From Nymphaea colorata (Eukaryota; Streptophyta; Magnoliopsida; Nymphaeales; Nymphaeaceae): a DNA stretch of 64,000 nucleotides. The notes below the pieces were generated by a model. It was not told where the DNA came from and made no database searches. It saw nothing but the letters and a program-made list of their open reading frames with translations. A program made the position numbers and the translations under genes. Below, piece after piece: positions 1 to 12,921 of the stretch (position 1 is its first letter; each line of letters opens with the position of its first letter). The DNA lies in the NCBI RefSeq assembly GCF_008831285.2, contig NC_045143.1:25195662-25259661 (forward strand). Reading direction: 5' to 3'.

Positions 1-140
1 ATTTTTTAAATGAGAAACATAGTAGAAAACTCAAGTTTTCATAGACTTTCTATTATTTTTTATTTTAATTTTAGAATTCTTACAATTTCCTCAGGAAGAT
101 AAACTTCCTTATTGTTTCCTAATAAGAACTCAAGAACAAC

Positions 141-506
141 ATATATGCTATGTCATTTGGGTGCGGGTACGACGGTTCAGGTTCGGACACAACATTTTTG
201 AAAATTGTGGGTATGCGGGTACACAAATTTTATATTCTCAAAAAAAATAAATGAAAAAAAAGAATTAATAGTCTTATAATCTACAAAAAATCTGAAAATT
301 AAAGAAAAATGGGAGGAAAATATATAATCTTATTGGAAGGGAAATATAAAAGAAGGGAAAAATAAAAAATTAGAGAACAAATTAAGTTTGACAATATAAT
401 TTTAAAAGTTTTAAAATGCAGCCGTACCTGTGCCCGTGTCGCCGTACCTACGTACCGACACGGGTACCTGGGCAAAACTGGTGTACCCATGTCACATAGC
501 ATATAT
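141..506. repeat. MITE-like inverted-repeat element
   Basis: The block is bounded by a 13-bp inverted pair, atatatgctatgt at 141-153 and its reverse complement at 494-506. Inside are GC-richer ends full of gggtac/gtaccc motifs around an A/T-rich core. A related element with the same gtaccc-rich ends lies at 1219-1574. Size, terminal symmetry and lack of coding capacity fit a non-autonomous DNA transposon. The outermost bases may be target sequence rather than element. I cannot assign a superfamily. Confidence 0.5.
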
Positions 507-1218
507 AGGACAATGGATTTTCAAAAACCGACCTAAGGACCAGATAATGGAAACACACCTAGCCTTTCAATATTATTAAAAACAGATATAATTTATTTCA
601 CGCATCAAAATACTCATGAGATTTTTTCTGTCAAATTTATTTTAATTCTAGTTTACACTTTTAAAAACAACATAAATATACAGCAACTTTTTTGATACAA
701 TTAGGTTTCCCTAAAGAAAAAAGCATTTGCATCACTATTTTATGAATTAATAAAAATTATCTAATTTGGATATAGTTAATCATGTACTTTTGTTGTATGA
801 TACTGTTAAGGAGGCTAAAATAGTCTAATGAACTTGAAAATTGTCGTTGTTGAGGCTGTTTAATTTTTTATCACATTTACCCTAATAAATGAGTTTCATT
901 TGAGCCTGCATGACAATATAACATCTGGACAGTCCTATTCTATAGCGGAAAAAAAGGAGGAAAAATGAAAGAGGAAGACAGAAAAAGAAGGTCTAGTGGA
1001 CATAATGTCGTCAAAAGACTCAAAACATAAGCCTATTAGCTTATTATCTCTGTATTTAAAAACCCTAGGTGGTCCTAGGTTTCAGACCTTAATACAAAGG
1101 CTTTGGTGGGTCCTACATGACATTACATGGATGTATTCCACAGAGGAAACGGAAAACATGGAAGAGAAGATAAATGGAATTAAATTTTTAGAGTAAAAAA
1201 ATATAGAAAATATATACT
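507..1218. other. AT-rich intergenic DNA, nothing recognised
   Basis: Only short chance reading frames are present, and I see no splice-bounded exon, RNA gene or repeat structure. It separates two MITE-like copies. Confidence 0.4.
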
Positions 1219-1574
1219 AAGTGACACGAGTACGTGTGACCTGCCAACGTACCCGTGTCTGTGCATGGGTACGGCAACATGGGTATGTGGGTACGATTGG
1301 GTATGGCTGTATTTTAAAACATAAAAAACTATAGTTTTCAAAATTATTTTTTTCTGTAATTTTGATTTTCCCTTTTTTTATTTCCCTTTCACCAAGATTT
1401 TATTTTTTTCCTTTTATTTTTCTTTAATTTTTAGAATTTTTTGTGGATTATATATATATAGATATATTTATTTAAAATATACAGTCTATCATATCCCCGT
1501 ACCCAAATTTTCTAAAATCACTGTATCCATTCCCGTATCTTTGTATCCATATCGTAACCGTACTCATGTTACTT
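1219..1574. repeat. MITE-like inverted-repeat element, second copy
   Basis: The ends are imperfect 15-bp inverted repeats: aagtgacacgagtac at 1219-1233, and the complement of aagtaacatgagtac at 1560-1574. The left end is rich in gtacccgtg/gggtacg motifs and the core is A/T-rich, as in the element at 141-506 but diverged. No coding capacity is present. It is probably a non-autonomous DNA transposon of the same family. Confidence 0.5.
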
Positions 1575-2995
1575 GAAGAGAGAGAGAGAGTGTGTGTGTG
1601 TCTTTATATATATATGCATAGCCTCAGCCCAAGTGTCTAGGCTGCTGCCCAGTCCCTAGACAGGATTCTTGGCATGCTCCTTACTACAAAGGTGATTATT
1701 TTCTTGATATTTGTTCTCATGAAATAGTGTACAATACACAATTACATAAATCTTATTAATAGTGTTTTGATTATAATTTTCCAGGTTATATACGTTTCTG
1801 AAGAAAAAAAAAATGAAAATCTTCGGATCTACTCCATGAAGAGAATTTTGTGGATGTGTGATTTGTATTTATAGCTCAACGTTATTTATCGGACCCTTAA
1901 GTTATTTATTGAGTTTTATGGTCATGATCCATCCAATTAATTATGTAGGCGGGAATCTTGTCATTGTGAGTCCATATATCATGAACAGTGGTTTACGTCC
2001 TGCCTTCTTTCTTGATCAGTAATGTTTTTGCAAATGCTACTTTTTGATTGTCAAAGTATCAGAAGCCAATTTTAAAGGGAAAACCTCCCAATATTTTCAA
2101 AATATCAGCAAAAAGTATTTCTTGCAATAACATCACAATATTTTCCCTTTTCTGAAGTTCTTTGAGTGTACTGTTAGTGCATTTTTTTATCAAAGTTTCA
2201 AAAACAGTTTGAATATTCGTGTATATATCTGTAATAAATAATACAAAATTGTTGATTTTCATTAAAATTTTTTATTGTTTTTGTCATTTTAAAATTTTAA
2301 ATTCTTGAGTTTTTTTGAGAAAATCAGCTTTGCTGAAAAATGCCAATAAAACCCTCGCTAATAGAAGCTTGATGACTGTAATTGTGACCATGGTCAGAAA
2401 AGAGGTATATTATTGTCTATGTCCTTTCCGGATGGTTGAAAATTCCATATGCGTTACATGGTAACTATTTTTTAAAGAAACAAAACTCTAAACAATTAAA
2501 TGCATGTAACTAAGAACATGTATTTAATGGCCTTTTTACACTACTGTAAATGTTTGGCAGTGTATAAATTAGACATTACCGGTAATCAAATTCTCTAACT
2601 TTGAGCACTTAATTTTTGCCCGATTTATATGTACGAGCATTTTTGTATATGAAATCGATAATATAGTTAATTGTATCTAACTACAACTTGATTTTCACCA
2701 TCAAGTTCAATGCATTCTTGAGCCATTGAGTTATGTCTATTTCTGCTTAATGGTGCATGATAATTATTTCTATCAATTTAAATTAAACAAAACTCTTTTT
2801 TCTTGTAATTCTCTCTGGAGCCGAACCAAAAGGGGACAAGATTGACACATTTCCTATCAATCTGTAGTCAAGCTGTAGTTTCATCTCAAAACTCTCCTAA
2901 TTCAGCCCGTTTGATTAACTGTAAAGGTTTTACTCCTTATTTCCTATCTATTTTGTAGTCTCTACAATAACTATGCATAACTATCCTGTTTGCAG
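1575..2995. other. Non-coding AT-rich stretch with a short GA/TG microsatellite
   Basis: A compound (ga)n/(tg)n run sits at about 1576-1602. The rest is AT-rich with no exon that I recognise. The last part, just before 2996, ends in a pyrimidine-rich tract and tgcag, which is the splice acceptor of the first SEC24A exon, so the right end is probably intron. I did not find the preceding SEC24A exon here. Confidence 0.35.
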
Positions 2996-4051
2996 GTTTT
3001 ACTGATGAGACACCTTGCGACTATTACTGCAATTTAGGACCCGATGGTAGGCGTCGGGATGCTGATGAAAGGCCTGAATTGTGCCGGGGAACCGTTGAAT
3101 TTGTTGCCTCAAAGGAATACATGGTTAGGAATTGATGATTCCTAAAGTTTTCACTGCTATTTGCTTGTCAGTTAGTTTTCTTTTTTGAAAAGTGGTGCTG
3201 TTTGGGGTTGAGTAAAGCACATTTTTGCAATCAATCATGGCACAACATCATTTAGCAGCTATGTGTTGGAGTGCGATGTTGGTTGTTGCTGGCACGTTTT
3301 TAGTTGGTCATTTACTGTGATTCCTTTGAAGTTTGAAATGGATGAGTGCAACAGCACTGTTGATGTTTATTACTGTCCTTGATTTTATATTTTTTTATGC
3401 AAATTTCCCTATTATTTGTCTTTTTTCTCCTTTTTGGTTAGCAATAATGTGCACATCATATTGATTGCTTTGTCATAAATATCGATCTTGGCTTTTATTG
3501 ACAAGCTTTTTCTCGGGGTAAAAAGTTTTGAAAATGTAAATAAGTAATGGAAATATATGGAAATTTGAATTCTCTACTAGTTTTTTACAAAAAATTGATG
3601 AAATTCAAAATAATTAATAATATGTTAAGAGAAATCTATAAAGATATTAAAATCATTTTTTTCTGAAAACTCGTTTTTTTCTGACAACAGGAAAAACACA
3701 CAAAAAAACCTTTTTTTTTATTTTGGCTTTTTTTAGTATGATTTAATTACAAAGTTATATGTACAGTTGATATCATTCTACTCTGTTGATTGGTGATGTG
3801 TAAATAGCAATTCTGATCCAAATGTTAGTTTTGGATATTGTAACTGTTTCTTAGTTTTCTGGTTTCAAGCTGTGTATTAAGAAACTATGCTCTTATGTTC
3901 ACCTACTGCATTTTAAACCTATAAATTGCAGGTTCGTGATCCAATGCCTGCTGTTTTTTTCTTCCTTGTGGATGTCTCCATGAATGCCATTCAAAGTGGG
4001 GCAACTGCAGCAGCTTGCAGTGCAGTGTCTCAAAGCATTAATGACCTTCCT

Positions 4052-6684
4052 GTAAGTTTTGATCCACTTTGCTTACATGGTTCCTAGATATCATCTTTTT
4101 TATTATATGCATGCCATCCAAACTTGGGATTCTAAGCAGTAGATTCTTGAGGGCCTGATATGCAGAAAAATGGTTGGTACAAACCTTTTCTCCCCTTGTT
4201 ATTGAAATCTATTAAGGATTCAATATTTGAAATTATAAAATGAAGGAGGAGTTAGGATGACAAAAATATGGGCGACTATCTTGATCAAAATTGTGAATGC
4301 ATTTATTAAGAATGGATTTGGGAAGGTTAATATCTGCAAAAATAGTTGGCTTCATTTTTTTCTTGAATGTTGTTTGTTACATTATGATGGATGGATGAAG
4401 CTAAAACTTGGGAAACTATTGAAATCAATTTCCTCAACACAAGTCTGTTTACCTCAGAAGATCCGAAAAACTGGAGATCTTTGTACATTTATATGTAGAA
4501 CTTTTAAATTTGATCCCAAATTTTATACATGGTATAAAAGTGATGCATGGGGAATGTGAATCTATTGCACATACATTATGTGTAATTATTTATTTTTTGG
4601 TATTGAGTAGCTCTTTGTTGAATATTTTTACTGTCGTCATTGTAAACATTTGAATTTGACCCTTGGGAAGGAACATATTTGCACTTCAGACAACTTATTA
4701 ATGGGAAAGACATCATTGAACCTTTAGTTCCCTCTCTCTGCCTCAATTAGGCAATGAATTTTGGTGTTTGTGTGGCCATAACACTCGACTAACCTATAAC
4801 AACCTAATTCGTTACGAATTTGGATATCAATTTGGTCTTGCCAACTGAAAATGATCATGTGTCAATGTGAAAATTTTCACGTTTGTGTTATCTGAAAACA
4901 ATCATATCTCAATGATGCAAGCATACCATGAAGTCTGAAACTGTTTACAAATTGTGTTCTACAGTTTGCACATTTTTATTGGTAAATGTTAGTAGCGGAT
5001 GAAACCATATACAGATAAATAGTTTGATGATAGTGCTGTTCTTTATCTTTCCCTTCTCATTTGCTTTTAGTATTTATTGTGTTTATCTTGTCAGCCGGTC
5101 TCTGGTCATTTAAATTGGATAGTTTAGCTTGTAAAGGTCCAAACATGCGACTAGGAAAATGGCTTCATTATTGTTTTTTGTGGAGAGGTATATTTGCAAA
5201 ACGTAGATGGTGGAAGGGGCTGAACACAGAAGCACCGTGCCTAAGTTGCATGATGTGGAGTATAACTATGGAGTTTCATATTTAACTTTGGTAAAACTTC
5301 GTGGGCGTGTCTCTGATAAGGGAGAAATCAATACTTTAAAGTTTAAACTTTAAAATTAGGATATAGAAATTTCCTCTCTTTTCCAAAGAAGTAATGTTAG
5401 AAAATTTACGTTTAAGCTCCTAAATCCACTAAGCGTTCTTATGAATATAGTTGTTCCCATGTAGTTATCGTGACAATGACAAGGGTAATTGTTGCAAGAA
5501 TTATATGAAAGGGTTTCCATGTTGAAACAGCAAGTCATATAGGCTGAAATAGCAAAGGATATGAAAGTGGTTGATCCACCTTGGAGGATATTTGAATATG
5601 CAAATGCAGCATTCTAGCGATCTCTGGCCCTGTGGTAGAAGCAAACATGACATGTGGAATGCACCCTGACGTGTGTTCTGCTTCCCTTAGAAGCCATTTC
5701 GGTTTTACCTTGAGACGCCAAGGACTGAATGCTCATCAGTCAACACTTATCATGCCGAGTCCATTCTCGTCCTGCGACTTGATGCAAACAGCATTGCTGG
5801 ATGCGGAAATTGTGTGATGGCTGTTTGAGGAGCACATGAGGATGTTGGAATCGTGTGTTCTCATTCTATGTGTTATTGGGACAAGAATCAAGCATCCTCA
5901 AAGCGGCCACTCATATGCAAATTTTATTAAGCAGGGAAAAGAAAAGAGTGGCTATTAAAGGGGAGAAATATCCTCCTCTTCGTTCACATTATGTGTTATT
6001 GGGGCGAGAATCAAGCATCCTCAAAGAAGCCACTCATGTACAAATTTATTAAGCAGGGAAGAAAACAATGTCTATTGAAGGGGAGAAATATCCTCCTCTA
6101 CACTGCCTTTGACATTTGACTACTTGTGGCAATGGCATATAAGGTTGTTGTTTTAGGATTTTAGCATGTTTGGAGCTGATCCACAGCTGGTTATGACAGC
6201 TAGGATAGAGGGCAAAAGTTGCATTTATAATTTGTTATGATTTCTCAGATAAACTCCACCATTTAAATATACTGGGTATGAGGCTCTTGCTGTCTTGGCT
6301 CTCTTTCCTTCCTTTACCCTGGATCTTCGTCTTTCTATTTTTTAGCTTCATGTCCCTGTCACTTGAGCTGACATTCTAGTTTTATGATTTTATCATCATG
6401 TCTCTCTCAGTCCAAGTGAGAAACTATTTTTTGTGGTAATGAGTCTTATGGCATGCTTTAACTTGTTTTTTTGCCTTAAATTGTTGATTCTAAACCATCT
6501 CTTAATTGTTCCAAAAATGAGGAGAGAAACTGCATCTTTGTGCATTTCTGTTGATGTTCTGTTATTTGTTTTTCAAAATGTATTTCATTTGATATTTACG
6601 GCATTGTGTTGTTATGCATTGTTGAGACTTCTATCATTGGGAGGGTTCTTAGTAAAGTTTTTTTTTTGCAATGTCATATTACAG
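4052..6684 (+). other. SEC24A-fragment intron with unrecognised content
   Basis: This is long for a plant intron (about 2.6 kb) and probably contains inserted DNA. A two-unit tandem repeat lies at 5867-6101 (listed separately). I recognise no conserved protein in the several short open frames, including the hydrophobic one running into exon three. Confidence 0.35.
5867..6101. repeat. Two-copy tandem repeat, unit about 123 bp
   Basis: Two diverged units begin with tatgtgttattggg at 5867 and 5990 and end near tcctcctct. They share caagcatcctcaaag and ggggagaaatatcctcc. Small substitutions and indels separate them. No coding role is evident. Confidence 0.7.
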
Positions 6685-6733
6685 GATAGTCCTCGGACCA
6701 TGGTTGGTTTTGCAACATATGATTCAACCGTTC

Positions 6734-7030
6734 CACTCCCAGTCTCTCTCCTCTCCCTCTACCTCTCGCCACCATCTCTCTCGACTCTCCGACCTTCTTC
6801 CTTTCTTCTCTTCTCCATTTATCATTTCCGCGCTCTCCTTTTCGTTCCTTTCCCGAAGCCGTGCAGCGGGCGCCACCAGCTCCAGCGACGAGGTCACCGA
6901 CCTTCTCAGCCGGGTGAATAGGTGATGACCTCCTTTTACTCTCTCTGTCTCTCCATCCACGCCTCGCTCTCTCAATACCTCTTTCAATCGGTTTAGGGTT
7001 TCAATTGGCACAACATCTAATTTTGATCGG
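6734..7030 (+). other. CT-rich leader-like sequence of unknown origin
   Basis: The SEC24A homology stops abruptly and is replaced by a pyrimidine-rich stretch (ctctctcc runs) followed by a GC-rich patch at 6850-6920. An open frame there ends ...SSSDEVTDLLSRVNR before a stop at about 6923. A gtgatg after gtgaatag could be a splice donor, so this may be the 5' leader and first exon of another captured gene. I could not identify the protein. Confidence 0.3.
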
Positions 7031-7185
7031 TTTTGGGTAGGCCTGGGCAACGGGCCGGGCCGCCGCCGTGGCGGCCCGGCCCGATTGGGCCCGGGCTTGG
7101 GTCGGGAATTTTCCGGCCTGGGCCGGGCCCGATAGGCCGGCTCGGCGGTGGCCTGGCTCGGCCCGGCCCGTTTAGATTAAAATTT
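7031..7185. repeat. GC-rich palindromic repeat (gggccgggcc family)
   Basis: It begins at taggcctgggcaacgggcc and consists of overlapping self-complementary gggcccggg, ggcccggccc and gccgggcc motifs in an otherwise AT-rich region. Such ends are typical of a common plant MITE class. Only one end is visible. The opposite, mirror-image end is not found before the CDKC exon, so the copy looks truncated. Confidence 0.5.
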
Positions 7186-7293
7186 TATTTTCTTTTTTAT
7201 TTTTTTTGTTTTAAAAATATATATTTATTATTATTATATACATTTTATATTTTAAAAATTTCTTTTGATAGCGGGTTCTGGCCTTCCTCTTAG

Positions 7294-7823
7294 TTTACCC
7301 AAATACGAGTCATCTCATGAGTTCCAGACCAAGAAGAAAAGACAACAGCAAAGGCAGCACGAAGAAACAACCAAGAGGCAAAAATTACAGCATCCTCAGC
7401 AGCATCAACGTTTGCCGCCAATTCAGCAGCCAGGGCAACCGCATATGCAAATCCGGCCTGGCCCTAACCAATGCCCCACCTCAAGGTGTTGCTGGGCCAA
7501 GTCACCACTACAATATGCCTCGGGGACCTCCAAGAGGACAGAACAGGTATCCTCAACGCGGAAACCCAAGTGGTGGATACAATCCAAATAGTGGTGGTCA
7601 AGCTGGTGGATATGCTACTGGACCTTATCCACCTCAAGGCCGAGGTCCTGGTTATGCTAGAACCAGTATGCCTGGAGGTGGCCCTCCTAGAGCTGGAGCT
7701 GGTGCCTATGGCGTTGGGGCTCCAAATTATCCCCAATTAGGTCCATATGGCAATTCAGGTACTGGTCGGGTGCCCAACATGATGGGTGGTAATCGGAATC
7801 CACAATATGGTTGGCCTCAGTAG
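7294..7823 (+). pseudogene. CDKC: CDKC-type cyclin-dependent kinase, last-exon fragment with frameshift
   Basis: After an acceptor-like tract (ccttcctcttag) the frame reads LPKYESSHEFQTKKKRQQQR and then a Gln/Pro-rich stretch. After a shift at about 7466-7476 it continues as NAPPQGVAGPSHHYNMPRGP with Gly/Pro/Tyr-rich repeats, ending NRNPQYGWPQ and a stop at 7821-7823. This is the C-terminal tail of plant CDKC kinases, the CDK9-like subunits of P-TEFb that phosphorylate the RNA polymerase II C-terminal domain. The kinase domain is absent. The shift is explained by loss of a few codons' worth of bases at the PNQ/NAPPQ junction. It could only be expressed as part of a chimeric transcript. Downstream sequence to about 8260 could be the copied 3' untranslated region. 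Confidence 0.85.
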
Positions 7824-8260
7824 TCAGGAAGCAAACTGAAGCATGATCTGTTCAATATATTTGCGCACTTGACTGGTGATCCTACATTCTGAAGAGAAGG
7901 GCTCTGCCAAGGACTTCCGCTTTCACCTCAAGTGGGTCGATGGGAATTGGTTTAATACACCAGAGGTATTCCTACAAACCAGTGTTGGATATTTAAGAAT
8001 ATCCCTTGACATGGATTTAATTCACGCACTTGTTTTCAGTTTTATATGGAGAAAGAGGAGATGGTTAGGTATTTCATTACTACGTTGCTCCTTTGTCCTG
8101 CAGACAGAAATAGGGAAACAAGAATGTGTGATTTTCTCTTTGTTGTTTATCATAGCTTCACTGGCGATGATGAACTTGTCGGTATATGGATGGGTTATGT
8201 GGGTTTTGTCTTGTGTCTAGAATCTTCGTAGTAGCTATGCAGTCCAATTTCATGATATTC
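7824..8260 (+). other. Probable copied 3' UTR of the CDKC fragment
   Basis: It follows the CDKC stop directly, with no conserved frame. I call it 3' UTR from position alone. The outer limit is a guess. Confidence 0.3.
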
Positions 8261-10785
8261 CTGGTTTACTTTTTGTAAGTTCAAATATCGTGCCATAGTC
8301 ATAATTACTCACCATTACAGTTTCTTTTATTGTATCTACATGCCTCGGGGCACGTAATATTTTTTTTTTTTTGAGTTGAATTGCATGCTCCAAGTACAAT
8401 TGTTGGTAGTTGGTACACTTCTATGAAAGTTTGGGATTTGAACTTAATATCTAGTGAACACAGTCAATCCTGTTTCATTTTTGTATAGGAATGGTTGGGT
8501 TGTTTGTATGGTGTAGCGGTTCTGAAGTTCTTTCACCAGCCGCTTCTCCCCAATATGCCACTTTGCAATCCCTTCACGTCAAAGGCTGAAATGACTTGAA
8601 CATGAGAATGCCTCTTTGCTAGCATACAGGAAGATCAGTGAATTAGTGGACCTGGGGAGCCCTTTAGAAGGGCGAACTGATCTTGGACTGTCACTAATTC
8701 TTCTTTTTTTTTTTAAAAAAAAAAATCTCAGGTTTGGTGCTTTTCTGTTCATTCGTCTGCAATTAACCCTGGATGTGCTTTGTGCTCCAAATTACCAAGC
8801 CGGGCGCCCCTTGTGCGAAGGGGAGATGGCCCAAGGTTCTGGAGAACATTGAACTTTTATTTGTACGATAGTTTTTGAAGTAGACTAGGAATTGTAGCTG
8901 TTGTCTTGTGTTTTTGATAGAATTTTCACCAAATTAAAAATCGTTTTTAAATATAAAAACGACCTTCAAAATTTTTTGTTTTTCTGTTTTTTTTTTGTAT
9001 CTAAAACTTCTTTGGCATATGTAAATTGGCCACCAGTTTTCAGTTGGACCAATTAGGTTGGATTTGCAACATTATTTAGTGTTCTTCATTTTTTTTAGAA
9101 TTTTGGATCTTTAGTTATTAACCTCACACGACATTGGTGGAAAGGTTTGCTTTTTCGTTTTCATTTTTTTTTTGAGTGAAATTTTATATCTTATAGTAGG
9201 TAAGGGTTGAACTTAGTAAACATAGGTTCACTTCTTCGTTTTTAGGACATGTTTTTCTTCCTATAAACTGTTTTATTTTTTTTGCTTGAATTCTTGATTT
9301 GTTTAGCATAAGGTGCAATGGAGGAGTGATTAGATAGGCGGGGATAGAGTAGAATAGATGATTTGTATTTGATTTTTGAATTCGATAGTTTGATTTTTGA
9401 ATTGGATAATTTGATCTTCCCTACTTCTATAGGAGAGCATATGAAGTTCTTCTTCTACCCAACAAATCAGTCTGGTTTCATAAAAACTACTCTTTTGGTA
9501 GAAGAGAGTTCCTACTTCCAGGTGATATGTCATTTGATGTCAAGTAGTTTTTTGAAAGAGAAATTTTTTTATTGTGCCTAGAAACATTTTAAAAGTGTCT
9601 TATCATGCAATGATATGCCTTCGTTTTGTTCTTACTACCTGCTCAAGTAAAATGAAACTTTCAAGTTTTTTTTGTTGTCAATCATTAGAAGAGGAAATCT
9701 GGAAAAATCCTATGAAGCTGAGAAAGTCAAGACTAGGAGATGGTATTGGCTCTAGTGATCAAGTGTATGTAAGAGTTTAGCAGAAAAATATCTTAAGAGA
9801 AAAGCCATAATTCCTTATAAAATATTGGCAGGTAACAAAATAAGAGTTGAGAGATGGGCTCGAGGCTTCTGGGTTAATAATCAAGAGTACCAGGTAGGCA
9901 TATAGGTGATTTATGTCTATGCCACGAAGATAATGACTTATGAACTTTTGGCATGTTGAAAACCCGCAAGGTGAAACGGGTTGATATGTGACAAAACTAC
10001 ACCTGACCACCAATGCGGTGGAGCTTCGTAGTAGCCTTTGGGGTGGTGAGGTATTCCCTCAAAGGTGAAGGTCGGCCTGAAAAAGAAAATCAAAAGCAAG
10101 AAAAAATGAAAAGGCAAAAAGCCAAATGCAGAAAAAAAGGAAGAAAAAGAAGCAAAACCAAGAAAAACAAAAAATGTGCCTGTCAAGAGATAAATGGCAT
10201 GAAGGCTGAACTCGAAGGAATTGAAATGCGACAATCTTTCATGGATGTGCGATCCTTGGGTCAATATCTGCTCTTCTTTTTGATTTCCTAAGACGTTGAG
10301 GATGATTACTTTATGATCATTTTTTGGAAATTTAAAGGCTTTCCTTCTAGACATTCAACAACATTGATGCGAAATGAATCCCGATGCTTGTACGGTATTG
10401 AGGGTAAATGAAAGGCATATCATTTGCACAACACGAGCACTTTCTACTTGTGATTTAAATTGATGATTTATAAACTATTTAAAAGTAAACACTTGACATC
10501 TCTTGTAATGTTTCCTGACTTCATGGGCATATGAGGAACTCCTAGCCCCTCTCTGTTTTTGAAAAATGTTGTCCTTTTTTTATACCAAGCCGCTAGTCCA
10601 TTCATAGAATAGATGAAACCCCTCAAACATATTCCACTCATGCTGAGTGTAATGAATTTTCCATCTTCCCCTTTCCATGTTCCCATCACAATTTGTTTTA
10701 TTGTGAAGGCTGGACAGTATTTTTGTTGATTTCTCTTTTAAGGTTTGCTTAGGAAAGGGTTTGAAAGAGTCGTTAGCTTTTAAAT
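8261..10785. other. Unassigned AT-rich DNA
   Basis: Contains poly-T/poly-A tracts (8360-8373, 8704-8726) and an A/G-rich, lysine-biased low-complexity patch at 10077-10175. A minus-strand open frame at 9938-10354 ends in a plausible-looking stretch (HWWSGVVLSHINPFHLAGF), but I could not tie it to a family. It could be a decayed retroelement. No RNA gene or splice-bounded exon was recognised. Confidence 0.3.
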
Positions 10786-10787
10786 TT

Positions 10788-10791
10788 TTTA

Positions 10792-10823
<32 letters not shown>

Positions 10824-10824
10824 T
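10788..10824. repeat. (ATT)n microsatellite
   Basis: Uninterrupted run of about twelve att/tta units. Confidence 0.9.
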
Positions 10825-12921
10825 TTTACATTGTCAGTGTCTTCTGATTCATGCAGCTGATGTCGAAGTTTAAAGCCCAACTCATCAGTGTTCTTGTGGA
10901 TGTACAGTGGTTTTGGAAAAGCCGATTCAAGTTGCACGAGAGTTTGATCTTGTACTTCAAAATCAAGTTTTTATTTGAGTTCCCAATAAAGTTGTGGCAT
11001 CCAATTTGATTTGAGTGAGTTTACATAAATTTTTGGCTGAAACAGAAACTGACTAATGCTGGTTGCAAAAATTCGCACAAAGACAGGCAAATCCTGTCAT
11101 TGTTTGTTTGTGTTTTTTGTTTGTTAACTTGTCATAATTGATAGGAAGCCAAGTGTTATGCATGTACATTGCCTGAGAGCTCGAAACCACACCCTCTACG
11201 TCGGAAATCTCCTACAATTGCAGAGATTGCTGCAGAATTCTATTCCAAAACTGTGGATGTTTGGGTGACTTTAACATTTGATGAATGATTTGTTTTGCTT
11301 GCCAAGACTTATCCCTTGGGTTTAGTTTATTTTATTGTAGGGAATCTGATCTGACCCAGTGGTTGCAAAGTTGATGTCGAAAATAGAGAATTTTTGCTAG
11401 AGAAATTTACATATATGTGCAGAAATTAGATTGCTTGCAGAAACCAAACAAGTTTCAATTGGTCTATCTTTTACCTAAATTGAGTTAGGATTTTGGGTGT
11501 GATATGACAGCTTAAGTCAGAGTCGTGTAGGCCTTTTTCACGGTCTTTCAAATTTGCTTATATTTAGGTCCAGTTAATTTAGAGAACATAGATTTCAAGT
11601 AAGAATTTTGGTTATTTTCTGTTTCATGTATATCGTTTTAAAGTGTTTATTAGTTGAGCTTAGAGTTCTTGCTCGTGAGTGGGTCTAAGCTCTAGGTTTA
11701 TGCCCTTGTTTTTCTTTGTTCTCATTTTTTTTCAAGTTCGTCATTGCAGCCGCAGGCACTTCTGGATAAATATAAGGGCAGATGCATTCAGTGGAGGAGT
11801 TGGAGCACAAGTCAAAGATCTAAATTGACACAGGGTTGCCCTTTCAAGCAACCACACTTTAGGAATTGTTTATTTTTCAACTTCTGTAATTAAACTAGTA
11901 GCATCACTCTTGAAGAACCTTTTGACTTGTTTCTATATGAGGTAGTAAATGTGCATTTTTTGGTCTAACTTAATATCCGTTTGTTCCCTGTGTTCGATCT
12001 GTACTTCTCACTTATTAGACTCTTAGTTTCCTCAAACTGCACAAAACTGCTAGTTCCACCAGTGATTTTGCAGAGGTTAGGGACCGACTTTTGTATGGTT
12101 TTTGGGTCAAAGTTGGGTACTGTTTTGTTATGGATATATGTCGATACATCAATTTAGTTGATTCTTGGTTTTACTGTTCAATTTGATAGAAGCTTTTCCA
12201 AGAATTGGTTGTTTGAGACTGAAACACAGAGGGATTGGTCTCACTCCGAAAGGACCAGGATTAGATCTGGACCCATGAAGATGACAGACACACTGTTGAA
12301 GCAATTACCACCTGAAACCAGTTCGCCTGCTCATCTTGTTAACAACTAACTAGTGTTTCGGCAGTATGCTTACAACATTACACAGAAAATCAAAGATACT
12401 ACTTGCACACAAAATGGTCAAGCATAGAACTATATCTGCTTCCAGTTTACAACAAAATACTTGGATTGGATTTTGGTGTGCTATGCATGATCTACAGGTT
12501 TGGAAAGTAGAAACCATACTGAAATGTTGTATATGTTGTAATTCACTTATATTCGTATCTCAGTTGGCTAATGCTCGACATTTCGTTGTCATTTTAGTAC
12601 GCAGAATGTGTAAGCATAGTATGTAAAAGCAAAAAACTTTTGCTGAGTTATTGGATGTACGTGAAGTTCATCCAACTCTTTGTAGGCACTGGGGGCCAAA
12701 TTGGAGCTCTATAGACAAGGTCGTTGTCAAGCTTGAATGTTCCAATGAATGGACCAACATGTAGCTACTTAACAATGGCTTTGTCTATTGGCCATGCTTT
12801 TGGTCTCCCTAGAGTATTATGCATGCATTCTTTCTAATTGGCATGTGCTAGTTGGCATGTGCTGTTGCATTTAAGTTTCAGTTTTGCTGTATTATTTATT
12901 AACTATATATATTCTTGATAG
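10825..12921 (+). other. Unassigned DNA with exon-like islands
   Basis: Two plus-strand patches look exon-like. At 11146-11289 an acceptor-like gatag precedes an open frame with RRKSPTIAEIAAEFYSK. At 11754-11816 an acceptor gcag precedes a frame with RHFWINIRADAFSGGVGAQV. Both end soon in stops, and I could not name either family. Given the fragments on both sides, they may be further captured exons. The remainder is featureless. Confidence 0.25.

Larger units (their letters stand above)
2996..6733 (+). pseudogene. SEC24A: SEC24A (COPII coat) gene fragment, three internal exons
   Basis: Three exons with consensus borders encode the zinc-finger-to-trunk region of plant SEC24A, the COPII inner-coat cargo adaptor acting at ER exit sites. 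Exon one is 2996-3123 (42 codons, includes FTDETPCDYYCNLGPDGRRR). Exon two is 3932-4051 (40 codons, includes VSMNAIQSGATAAACS). Exon three begins at 6685 (DSPRTMVGFATYDSTV) and breaks at about 6733, in mid-exon, where the family continues with HFYNLKR. Acceptors end in tgcag, tgcag and acag, and donors are gttagg and gtaagt. Exon phases agree and I see no stop inside the exons, but upstream and downstream exons are absent from the window. Intact introns argue for DNA-level copying rather than a retrocopy. A full gene is about 1000 residues, so this is a non-functional piece unless exons lie beyond the left edge. Confidence 0.85.

Noticed and set aside
6433-6921. Hydrophobic 162-residue open frame as a membrane protein gene
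   Set aside because: It runs across an intron, the SEC24A exon in the wrong frame, and an unrelated CT-rich leader. No family resemblance.
10013-10291. Lysine/arginine-rich open frame
   Set aside because: The composition comes from an A/G-rich low-complexity tract. No splice signals or conserved motif.
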